From positions 1 to 5,548 of the forward strand of contig CAYZJK010000037.1 in assembly GCA_964479125.1 (NCBI GenBank): 5,548 nucleotides of DNA. Reading direction: 5' to 3'. This document shows, piece after piece, positions 1 to 5,548 of this stretch. Source of the stretch: CAYZJK01 sp964479125. GTDB lineage: Bacteria > Patescibacteriota > Saccharimonadia > Saccharimonadales > Saccharimonadaceae. The position numbers were made by a program, and so were the translations under genes. Within the stretch, counting starts at the first letter, position 1. Every line of letters starts with the position of its first letter. The notes beneath the pieces are model-generated. The model did not search any database. It saw nothing but the letters and a program-made list of their open reading frames with translations, and was not told the DNA's origin.

Positions 1-77
1 AATCTATTGGCGAGGTCTGCGAGCTCTCCAATAAGGCTTGGGCTAAATTTTAGATGCGACACTAGTTTTTTAAACAC
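1..77 (-). CDS. Start of a divergent gene, cut by the window edge; unknown protein
   Basis: Read on the minus strand, a GTG codon (complement of 75-77) opens a frame that runs without a stop to the window edge, giving 25 residues beginning MFKKLVSHLKFSPSLIGEL. An in-frame TAA lies seven codons upstream and no other usable start lies between, so GTG is the only good choice. An AAGGG Shine-Dalgarno (complement of 86-90) sits 8 nt before it. The basic, amphipathic N-terminus followed by FSPxLxG resembles, from memory and unsearched, N-termini of large predicted surface or secreted proteins in Saccharibacteria. Function cannot be assigned from 25 residues. The same bases are also open for 16 codons on the plus strand (ending TAG 51-53); I prefer the minus reading because it has a start, an RBS and an upstream stop. 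Moderately sure that it is a gene, unsure of the family. Confidence 0.55.
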   Translation of the reverse strand, partial: MFKKLVSHLKFSPSLIGELADLANR

Positions 78-85
78 GGATAATA

Positions 86-90
86 CCCTT
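86..90 (-). promoter_or_regulatory. Ribosome binding site of the divergent gene
   Basis: The minus strand reads AAGGG, 8 nt upstream of the GTG start at 77. This spacing is normal for a Shine-Dalgarno and supports the non-ATG start. I found no convincing -35/-10 pair for this gene in the spacer; the AT-rich stretch 90-125 is the likely place. Confidence 0.45.
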
Positions 91-163
91 ATAAGTTATT
101 TAACTATTGCCATTTTAACATAAGCGGCTTGAATCTTCTTGGGGTTTAATAGTGGTGTATCTG

Positions 164-192
164 TTGAAAAGTGTTGGCGAATCAGGTATGAT
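164..192 (+). promoter_or_regulatory. Predicted sigma-70-type promoter of the gyrB-gyrA operon
   Basis: TTGAAA (164-169) is followed after exactly 17 nt by TATGAT (187-192). These are one mismatch each from the TTGACA and TATAAT consensus, at the ideal spacing. Transcription would begin near 199-200, giving a 5' untranslated region of about 36 nt before the gyrB ATG. The rRNA promoter in this window uses the same TATGAT -10. I see no separate operator or riboswitch in 78-235; supercoiling control, common for gyrase promoters, cannot be read from sequence alone. Confidence 0.75.
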
Positions 193-235
193 AGTGGGGA
201 CTTATATCTGATTATTCTAGAGACAGAGAGGGACT

Positions 236-2379
236 ATGGCTAAACAAACATCAAAAGAATCTTACGATGGTTCACAGATTCAGGTACTTGAAGGACTGGA
301 ACCGGTTCGTAAGCGTCCGGGTATGTACATCGGTAGCACAGGCTACGATGGAGTTCATCATTTAATTAAAGAGATCGCAGACAACTCGATCGACGAAGCT
401 ATTGCTGGCTACGCTACTAGGGTTGATATCCGAATCCATGAAGACGGTGGCATTACTATTACTGACGATGGACGAGGTATCCCAGTAGATAAGCATGAAA
501 AGACTGGTATCAGTACTTTAGAGACAGTGCTTACTGTTCTTCACGCTGGTGGTAAGTTTGGCGGCGGTGGATACAAAGTGTCTTCAGGTCTGCATGGTGT
601 TGGTTCGAGTGTTGTAAACGCTCTTTCAGTCAAGATGATTGCGGAAGTTGTTCAGAAGGGGCAGCTATACCGAGTAGAGTTTGAGAAGGGTGCAATTGTG
701 CAGCCTCTAAAGAAGGTAGGTAAAACTGATCGACCTACTGGAACAACTATTACATTCTATCCAGACCCAACTATCTTCAAGGAGACTGTTGAGTTTGATT
801 ATAAGTGGGTTGTTAATTATCTACGCCACCAAGCATACCTAACTAAAGGTATATTTACGTCTGTTGTTGACGAGCGAACAAATGAGCGACGCGCCTTCTA
901 CTTCGATGGCGGTATTAAAAGCTACGTAAAGCATCTTAATATCGGTAAAGAAGTTGTCCATGAGGATGTGTTTTATGTTGAGAAGGCTATTGAAGATTGT
1001 ATGGTTGAAATTGCCATTCAATATAACGACACCTACATCGAGACCGTTAAGCCGTTCGCCAACAACGTTCTAACACCTGATGGCGGTACCCACTTAGTTG
1101 GATTCAGGACTGCCCTTACTAGGGTAATTAATGAATATGCCCGCAAAAACAACCTTCTTAAGGAAAAGGAAGAGAACTTAACTGGTGAAGATATTCGAGA
1201 AGGTCTTACAGCCATTATTCTAGTTAAGCTTCCAGATCCACAGTTTGAAGGTCAGACTAAGAATAAGCTAGGCAACACTGAGATGCGTCGTTACGTAGAT
1301 CAGGTGATGAATGAGTACTTCTCTTATTATCTTGAAGAGAACCCAGCTATAGCCAAGAAGATTATTGGCAAGTCATTACTAGCAGCTCGCGCTAGGCGTG
1401 CCGCTCGTGCCGCTCGCGATAACGTAATTCGTAAGGGTGTACTTGATGGGTTAAATCTTCCAGGCAAGTTAGCAGATTGCTCAAGCAGGGATCCTAAGGA
1501 ATCTGAGTTATATATCGTGGAGGGAGACTCTGCGGGAGGTTCAGCTAAGTCAGGGCGAGATAGCCGTACTCAGGCTATTCTGCCACTACGTGGTAAGGTT
1601 CTAAACACCGAGCGAGCTCGACTTGATCGAATGCTGAACAATAACGAAATCGTTAGCTTGATTAAGGGTATGGGTGTAGGTATTGGTGATCAGTTTGATA
1701 TTAGNNNNNNNNNNNNNNNNNNNNNNNNNNNNNNNNNNNNNNNNNNNNNNNNNNNNNNNNNNNNNNNNNNNNNNNNNNNNNNNNNNNNNNNNNNNNNNNN
1801 NNNNTCGTTAGCTTGATTAAGGGTATGGGTGTAGGTATTGGTGATCAGTTTGATATTAGCGGGCTACGTTATCATAGGGTTATTATCATGACCGATGCCG
1901 ACGTCGACGGAAGCCACATCGCCACACTGCTTATGACCTTCTTCTTTAGGTACATGCGTGAAGTTGTTGAAGGTGGTCATATCTACCTTGCTAAGCCACC
2001 ACTGTACTTAATTAAGCAGAGCGGAAACCGAAGGGACTATGCTTATACAGATGCAGGTCTTCAGGCTAAGCTAAAAGAGTTGATTGATGCTCGTAAAGCT
2101 AAGGGTGTGAAGATTGATGAAAATGAATCACCTATTAGACAGGCTGGATTAAGTGAATCATCTATTCAGCGATACAAGGGTCTTGGTGAGATGGATGCTG
2201 ATCAGCTGTGGGAGACTACTATGAATCCTGCAAATCGTGTCCTCGTACAGGTCCGTGTTGAAGATGCCGAGCGTGCTGACGCTATATTTACCAAGTTAAT
2301 GGGCGAAGAGGTTGCTCTACGTAAGAGCTTTATCCAAAGTAGAGCTAAGGACTTAAGCCTAGAGGAGCTAGACGTATAA
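236..2379 (+). CDS. gyrB: DNA gyrase subunit B, interrupted only by a scaffold gap
   Basis: ATPase subunit of DNA gyrase; with GyrA it introduces negative supercoils using ATP in the cytoplasm. ATG 236 follows a purine-rich AGAGGG at short spacing. As printed, the frame hits an artefactual stop (1814-1816) just after 100 Ns, but the 55 bases flanking the Ns are duplicated. Joining 1-1704 to 1860 onward gives one frame of 662 residues (joined numbering below). GHKL ATPase domain: E46, N50, DDGRGIP 77-83, GLHGVG lid 118-123. Transducer: QTK loop 340-342. TOPRIM: EGDSAGG from E429, then DADVD with D502, D504 and D506. Tail: QRYKGLGEMD 593-602. The length suits GyrB lacking the extra ~170-residue insertion of proteobacterial GyrB. 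The QRYKGLGEMD tail and the coupled gyrA argue against ParE. Odd: Q140 replaces the residue equivalent to E. coli Arg136. The TAA stop overlaps the gyrA ATG by one base. Confidence 0.97.
1650..1704 (+). repeat. Left copy of a 55-bp duplicated contig end
   Basis: Bases 1650-1704 are identical to 1805-1859, and the two copies directly border the Ns. The repeat encodes GyrB residues around VSLIKGMGVGIGDQFDI, which occur once in GyrB proteins. A 55-base overlap matches a common de Bruijn k-mer size, so this is best read as the same genomic bases printed twice and not as a biological repeat. Confidence 0.95.
1705..1804. other. Assembly gap, 100 Ns
   Basis: A run of exactly 100 N, the customary placeholder length for a gap of unknown size. 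Its flanks are identical over 55 bases, so the two contigs overlap and probably no sequence is missing. It falls inside the TOPRIM domain of gyrB, between residues 489 and 490 of the joined protein. Confidence 0.98.
1805..1859 (+). repeat. Right copy of the 55-bp duplicated contig end
   Basis: Second printed copy of 1650-1704. Identity begins at the first base after the Ns and the left copy ends at the last base before them. Removing 155 bases (one copy plus the Ns) brings the downstream frame back into register with the upstream gyrB frame. Confidence 0.95.
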
Positions 2380-4889
2380 TGAATGACGACCTAAGTGATG
2401 CAGTAGTAGAGCCAGTACAGCCTGAGCAAACTCACTCAAAAACGCTAGAAACTAGAACACTTGAAGACGTAATGGAGGACAGCTTTCTCCGTTACTCCAT
2501 GTCGGTTATTGTAGACCGAGCGCTACCAGATGTTAGAGACGGATTAAAGCCAGTTCACCGTCGAATTCTATTTACGATGGGTGAGCAGGGACTTCGACCT
2601 GGCGGTAAGTTTGCTAAATCAGCTCGTATTGCTGGTGAAGTGATGGGTAAGTATCACCCTCACGGTGACACTTCTATTTACGACGCGATGGTTCGTTTAG
2701 CTCAAGACTGGGTTATGCGCTATCCATTAGTTCAGGGGCAGGGTAACTTCGGCTCAATGGACGGAGATCCACCAGCTGCTAGTCGATACACAGAAGCTAG
2801 GCTTGGTAGGGCTGGTAATGAGCTGTTGGAAGATCTTGATAAAGACACTGTTGATTTTCGAGACAACTATGACGGATCGGAGCGAGAGCCGACCGTTCTA
2901 CCAGCTAAGCTTCCAAACCTACTATTAAACGGTCAGGTTGGTATTGCTGTTGGTATGGCTACCAGTATCCCGACTCACAACCTAGGTGAGCTCGTGGATG
3001 CTACTGTTCATTTGATCGATAACGAAGAAGCGTCAGTAGACGACCTACTTAAGTATGTTAAGGGGCCAGACTTCCCAACTGGAGCAACTGTTTACGGTGG
3101 TGCACCAATGCGACAAGCTTACCAGACTGGTCGTGGTAGTGTAGTTATCCGTGCGGTAGCAAATATCGAAGAAACTAAGCGTGGGCGACATCAGATTGTC
3201 GTCACAGAAATGCCTTTTGCTGTAAATAAGGCTAACTTAATTGAAAAAATCGCTGATCTAGTTAAAGAGAAGAAGATTACAACTATTAGTGACATTCGTG
3301 ACGAGAGTGCACGAGGTGTTGTTCGACTTGTGATTGAGCTCAAGAAGGATGCGTATCCAAAGAAGGTTCTAAACCAACTTTATAAGATGACCGCTCTTCA
3401 AACTAACTTCCACTACAACATGCTTGCGCTAGTTGATGGACTGCAGCCACGTATCTTAGGCTTAAGAGATATTCTTAGTGAGTTCATTAAGCACCGACAA
3501 GTAGTTGTTAGGCGCCGAACTGAGTTTGAGCTTAAGAAGGCTAAGGCACGTGCTCATATCTTAGAAGGCTACAAGATTGCACTTGATCACATTGATGAGG
3601 TGATTAAGATTATCCGCGGAAGTAAGACTTCAGAGATTGCGGAAAAGGCTCTTATCGAGCGCTTTGGCTTAAGTGAGATTCAGTCAAAGTCAATTCTAGC
3701 AATGCAGCTACGCCGACTAACCGGTCTTGAGCGTGAAGCGATTGAAAATGAATTAGCTGAACTACTTAAGTTGATTGGCGAGCTAGAGGCTATCTTAGCT
3801 GACGAGAATAAGATTTTAGAAATCATCAAGACTGAACTTCTAGAAATGAAGGATAAGTACGGAGATGAGCGTCGTTCTAAGATAATTAATAGTGAGCTTG
3901 GTAAGTTTAGTGATGAAGAGCTTATTCCAGAGGAAGAGTCTATTATCCTACTAACTGAAGAGAACTATATTAAGCGAACACTAGTTAGTGACTATCGTAA
4001 GCAAAATCGTGGCGGCAAGGGTCGTCGTGGAATGACTACAAAGGATACGGATGTGATTGATCACATGATCCAAGCAAGTACTCACGATTGGCTACTATTC
4101 TTCACTAACAAGGGTAGGGTATTCCGACTCAAGGCTTATGAGGTCCCGGCTGCAGGACTTGCAGCTAAGGGCGTAGCAGTTGTTAACCTGCTTCAACTTC
4201 AGCCTGAGGAGAAGGTGACATCTCTAATTAAGATGCCTAAGGATAATGACAACTCTGAAGGCTTCCTATTTATGACCACTGTTAAGGGTGTAATTAAGAA
4301 GACTCCACTAAAAGACTACGCTAATATCCGAAATAGCGGACTAATCGCGATTAATATCGATGAAGACGACGAGCTGCGCTGGATTAAACGAAGTACAGGT
4401 CAGGATGACGTAATTATCAGCACCTCAGCTGGTCAGGCAGTTCGCTTCTCAGAGACAGATGTACGACCTATGGGTCGAGTGGCTCGGGGCGTGCGTGGTG
4501 TAAGGTTGCGACCTAATGATCGTATAGTCGGTATGGATCTTGCAGACGACACAAAGAAAATCTTAGTCGTTTCTGAGAACGGGTACGGCAAGCTAACTAA
4601 GACATCTAACTTCCCGACACATAAGCGCGGTGGTGTGGGTATCAAGGCAGCGGTAGTGACAGCTAAGACTGGGCCAATTGTTTCAGCACGTACAGTAGAT
4701 GAAGATAATAAGGAAGTATTATTAATCTCATCAATGGGTCAAACTATCAGGACTGATCTATCGAGTGTTCCAACATTAGGTCGAACTACTCAGGGTGTTC
4801 GCATCATGAAACTAAAGGATGGTGACACTGTGGCGTCTGTTGGTCTAGTGGAAGAACAGGAAAAAGAGGCCGAGGAGTCTGAAGATTGA
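2379..4889 (+). CDS. gyrA: DNA gyrase subunit A
   Basis: DNA cleavage and rejoining subunit of gyrase, 836 residues, close to the usual 800-880. The ATG shares its A with the gyrB stop (TAATG). AGAGGAG at 2361-2367 is a rather distant RBS, so translation is probably coupled to gyrB. In order: an acidic N-terminal extension of about 15 residues relative to E. coli; winged-helix region with HPHGDTSIYD 93-102 (quinolone region; T98 and D102 match E. coli S83 and D87); catalytic Tyr137 in AASRYTEARL, preceded by R136; tower and coiled-coil C-gate to about residue 500; GyrA box QNRGGKG 542-548; then a beta-pinwheel with degenerate box-like repeats near 592-604, 653-660, 698-711, 748-757 and 800-811. 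The tail 825-836 has 8 acidic residues of 12. The GyrA box favours gyrase over topoisomerase IV ParC. Stop TGA, which argues for the standard genetic code. Confidence 0.97.
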   Translation: MNDDLSDAVVEPVQPEQTHSKTLETRTLEDVMEDSFLRYSMSVIVDRALPDVRDGLKPVHRRILFTMGEQGLRPGGKFAKSARIAGEVMGKYHPHGDTSIYDAMVRLAQDWVMRYPLVQGQGNFGSMDGDPPAASRYTEARLGRAGNELLEDLDKDTVDFRDNYDGSEREPTVLPAKLPNLLLNGQVGIAVGMATSIPTHNLGELVDATVHLIDNEEASVDDLLKYVKGPDFPTGATVYGGAPMRQAYQTGRGSVVIRAVANIEETKRGRHQIVVTEMPFAVNKANLIEKIADLVKEKKITTISDIRDESARGVVRLVIELKKDAYPKKVLNQLYKMTALQTNFHYNMLALVDGLQPRILGLRDILSEFIKHRQVVVRRRTEFELKKAKARAHILEGYKIALDHIDEVIKIIRGSKTSEIAEKALIERFGLSEIQSKSILAMQLRRLTGLEREAIENELAELLKLIGELEAILADENKILEIIKTELLEMKDKYGDERRSKIINSELGKFSDEELIPEEESIILLTEENYIKRTLVSDYRKQNRGGKGRRGMTTKDTDVIDHMIQASTHDWLLFFTNKGRVFRLKAYEVPAAGLAAKGVAVVNLLQLQPEEKVTSLIKMPKDNDNSEGFLFMTTVKGVIKKTPLKDYANIRNSGLIAINIDEDDELRWIKRSTGQDDVIISTSAGQAVRFSETDVRPMGRVARGVRGVRLRPNDRIVGMDLADDTKKILVVSENGYGKLTKTSNFPTHKRGGVGIKAAVVTAKTGPIVSARTVDEDNKEVLLISSMGQTIRTDLSSVPTLGRTTQGVRIMKLKDGDTVASVGLVEEQEKEAEESED
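4872..4877 (+). promoter_or_regulatory. Ribosome binding site fixing the TTG start of the DUF212 gene
   Basis: GAGGAG lies inside the end of gyrA, 8 nt before the TTG at 4886. It is the reason for accepting a TTG start; the first in-frame ATG would fall inside the conserved GGMPSAHS motif and would remove the first membrane segment. Confidence 0.65.
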
Positions 4890-5314
4890 TATCACCTTAT
4901 TTAATCGCCGGAATAGCTGGGTGGATTGCAGCTCAAGGCATTAAAACAGTACTAGCTTTAAGTCAGCATCCACGGGAGCGTGCAGTAAGACTACTGTACG
5001 TTTCCGGTGGGATGCCGAGTGCACACAGCGCTACAGTAGTAGCGCTGACTACTGTTATAGGGCTAATTGAAGGTATCAACTCGGCTGTATTCGGGGTTGC
5101 TTTAACTTTCTCTCTGGTTGTTATGTATGATGCGATGATGGTCCGACGGTCATCTGGTAGGCAAGGGGAGATTATCGTTAAGATCCTAGAGGACACTAAA
5201 AGTACTATGCAGGTACCTAAGTTTGCCAAGGGGCACGAACCAGTGGAGGTACTTGCTGGGGCTGTTTTAGGACTGGTGATTGGCCTCGTTGTGTATTTAA
5301 TAACACAATCCTAA
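4886..5314 (+). CDS. Divergent PAP2 family (DUF212, YuiD-like) membrane protein
   Basis: 142-residue protein matching the DUF212 / divergent PAP2 family (Pfam PF02681, B. subtilis YuiD type), assigned from motifs I recognise. Visible blocks: SGGMPSAHSA 40-49, VVMYDAMMVRRSSGRQ 78-93, and GHEPVEVLAGAVLG 116-129. Hydrophobic segments near 5-24, 48-62, 66-82 and 120-140 suggest an integral membrane protein of about four helices. PSAHS echoes the PSGH motif of PAP2 phosphatases, and H117 could be the second catalytic His, but the family's enzymatic activity is, to my knowledge, not firmly established; a lipid phosphate substrate is inference. Length is typical (about 130-160). TTG start with GAGGAG upstream; it overlaps the gyrA stop by 4 nt (TTGA), so it is co-transcribed and probably translationally coupled with gyrase. 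Functional link to gyrase is not evident. Confidence 0.88.
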   Translation: MISPYLIAGIAGWIAAQGIKTVLALSQHPRERAVRLLYVSGGMPSAHSATVVALTTVIGLIEGINSAVFGVALTFSLVVMYDAMMVRRSSGRQGEIIVKILEDTKSTMQVPKFAKGHEPVEVLAGAVLGLVIGLVVYLITQS

Positions 5315-5323
5315 AAAAAGGTG

Positions 5324-5353
5324 TTGACGTTTAGCCCGAACATGTATTATGAT
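5324..5353 (+). promoter_or_regulatory. Predicted rRNA operon promoter
   Basis: TTGACG (5324-5329), an 18-nt spacer, then TATGAT (5348-5353). An overlapping TATTAT (5345-5350) would need a short 15-nt spacer and is less likely. A run of seven A at 5313-5319 lies just upstream of the -35 and could act as a short UP-like element. Transcription would start near 5360-5361, giving a leader of about 135 nt before 16S. The bases between -10 and start (AAGTATC) are not GC-rich, so the classic stringent discriminator is not obvious. Confidence 0.72.
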
Positions 5354-5366
5354 AAGTATCAGTCTG

Positions 5367-5388
5367 GTTGAGGCGAACGAGCATCAAC
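5367..5388 (+). promoter_or_regulatory. Short hairpin in the rRNA leader, boxB-like position
   Basis: GTTGA (5367-5371) pairs with TCAAC (5384-5388). After a G/A mismatch, two further G-C pairs (5373-5374 with 5381-5382) close a six-base loop, GAACGA. It lies near the predicted transcript start and about 34 nt before the boxA-like site, where E. coli rrn leaders carry boxB. The stem is short, so it may be chance. Confidence 0.3.
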
Positions 5389-5422
5389 AAAACAATGTGG
5401 AGTTGCGAGATCAGATTTAGTA

Positions 5423-5434
5423 TGTTCATTAACA
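5423..5434 (+). promoter_or_regulatory. boxA-like rRNA antitermination site
   Basis: TGTTCATTAACA matches the rrn boxA consensus TGYTCTTTAACA at 11 of 12 positions, and the following ATTTA also matches E. coli rrn leaders. Known role of the family: the RNA form is bound by NusB-NusE (S10) in the leader, keeping RNA polymerase processive and resistant to termination across the rRNA operon. Its place, ~70 nt before mature 16S, is the usual one. Confidence 0.75.
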
Positions 5435-5461
5435 ATTTAGTTGTGCAAATCATCGTCAGTT

Positions 5462-5478
5462 TATAGTGAGTCGTATTA
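5462..5478 (-). promoter_or_regulatory. Exact match to the phage T7 promoter core, minus strand
   Basis: TATAGTGAGTCGTATTA on the plus strand is the exact complement of the 17-nt T7 RNA polymerase promoter core (-17 to -1). The match stops at +1, where T7 has G and the minus strand here has A. Transcription from it would run leftward, antisense to the rRNA leader. The sequence match is certain; promoter function in this organism is unsupported, because no T7-type polymerase is visible. The confidence given is for biological relevance. Confidence 0.25.
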
Positions 5479-5497
5479 CTTCGGTAATACATTTTTT
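5473..5497 (+). promoter_or_regulatory. UUCG-capped hairpin plus T run directly before 16S
   Basis: GTATTAC (5473-5479) and GTAATAC (5484-5490) form a perfect 7-bp stem capped by TTCG with a C-G closing pair, the extra-stable tetraloop. An A and six T (5492-5497) follow. The shape is that of an intrinsic terminator, but the T run coincides with the expected mature 5' end of 16S (compare the TTTATCGGAGAG start in B. subtilis). It may be a processing or folding element, or a leader terminator overridden by boxA antitermination. The stem is certain, the role open. Confidence 0.6.
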
Positions 5498-5548
5498 ATG
5501 GAGAGTTTGATCCTGGCTCAGGATGAATGCTGGCGGCGTGCCTAACAC
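5495..5548 (+). rRNA. rrs: 16S ribosomal RNA, 5' end only
   Basis: The universal bacterial 16S start AGAGTTTGATCCTGGCTCAG occupies 5502-5521 (E. coli positions 8-27) and is followed by the GCTGGCGGCGTGCCTAACAC block, ending at about E. coli position 54 at the window edge. Counting back seven bases puts the mature 5' end near 5495; the exact cleavage point cannot be read. The gene lies 180 nt after the DUF212 stop, on the same strand, with its own promoter and leader. Too little is present for a secure taxonomic placement. Confidence 0.97.

Noticed and set aside
3..53. Plus-strand open frame ending in TAG that could be the C-terminus of an upstream gene
   Set aside because: Only 16 codons, no recognisable protein, and it lies opposite the better supported minus-strand start with RBS and upstream stop. 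Plus frame 1 is also open for 40 codons (to TAA 121-123) but runs through AT-rich intergenic sequence.
75..83. DnaA-box-like TTATCCGTG on the minus strand near gyrB
   Set aside because: Three mismatches to TTATCCACA, no cluster of further boxes and no AT-rich unwinding array, so there is no support for an origin here.
839..1215. Minus-strand open frames opposite gyrB, and similar ones opposite gyrA (4433-4645) and the DUF212 gene (4963-5229)
   Set aside because: Each lies entirely within a strongly conserved gene on the other strand and has no recognisable motif; they are shadows of the real coding frames.
1650..1859. Biological tandem duplication or mobile insertion in gyrB
   Set aside because: The repeat ends precisely at the Ns on both sides, has a typical k-mer length, and merging restores a normal gyrB; no transposase, inverted repeats or intein motifs are visible.
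1813..2379. Separate 188-residue gene starting at TTG after the Ns
   Set aside because: It is the 3' part of gyrB; the apparent new start lies within the duplicated 55 bp, and merging the copies makes one continuous protein.
5289..5308. TTGTGT / ACACAA inverted repeat at the end of the DUF212 gene as a terminator
   Set aside because: Weak 6-bp AT-rich stem inside the coding sequence, followed by an A run and no T run on the plus strand, so it does not look like an intrinsic terminator.

Overview
The window reads as a chromosomal housekeeping locus: a divergently oriented gene cut by the left edge, then gyrB, gyrA and a small membrane gene of the divergent-PAP2 (DUF212) family packed into one rightward operon, then the promoter, leader and first ~54 nucleotides of a 16S rRNA gene. 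Base composition is moderate. TGA is used as the gyrA stop and does not occur inside the reading frames, so the genetic code looks standard (code 11, not the TGA=Gly code of Gracilibacteria/SR1). The 16S start, the compact layout and the N-terminus of the left-edge protein (an FSPSLIGEL motif) fit a Candidate Phyla Radiation bacterium, possibly Candidatus Saccharibacteria (TM7). That assignment is an inference from memory; only ~54 nt of 16S is visible.

Region by region. 1-77 is the beginning of a minus-strand CDS. 78-235 is the divergent spacer, with a good sigma-70-type promoter for gyrB (TTGAAA, 17 nt, TATGAT). 236-2379 is gyrB, broken on paper by a run of exactly 100 Ns (1705-1804). The 55 bases on either side of the Ns are identical, and removing one copy plus the Ns restores a continuous 662-residue GyrB, so the break is an assembly artefact. 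2379-4889 is gyrA, overlapping the gyrB stop by one base (TAATG). 4886-5314 is the DUF212 gene, overlapping gyrA by four bases (TTGA) and starting at TTG. 5315-5494 is the rRNA promoter and leader, with a boxA-like antitermination site and a UUCG-capped hairpin that abuts the 16S 5' end.

GyrB and GyrA together form DNA gyrase (A2B2). Having the two genes translationally coupled gives matched subunit supply. The downstream DUF212 gene appears to ride on the same transcript. The 16S gene has its own promoter.

I see no obviously new defence or mobile system. The points most worth a second look are: the collapsible scaffold gap in gyrB; a 17-nt exact match, on the minus strand, to the bacteriophage T7 promoter core inside the rRNA leader; the terminator-shaped hairpin directly before 16S; and a Gln at the GyrB position that corresponds to the novobiocin-contacting Arg136 of E. 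coli.
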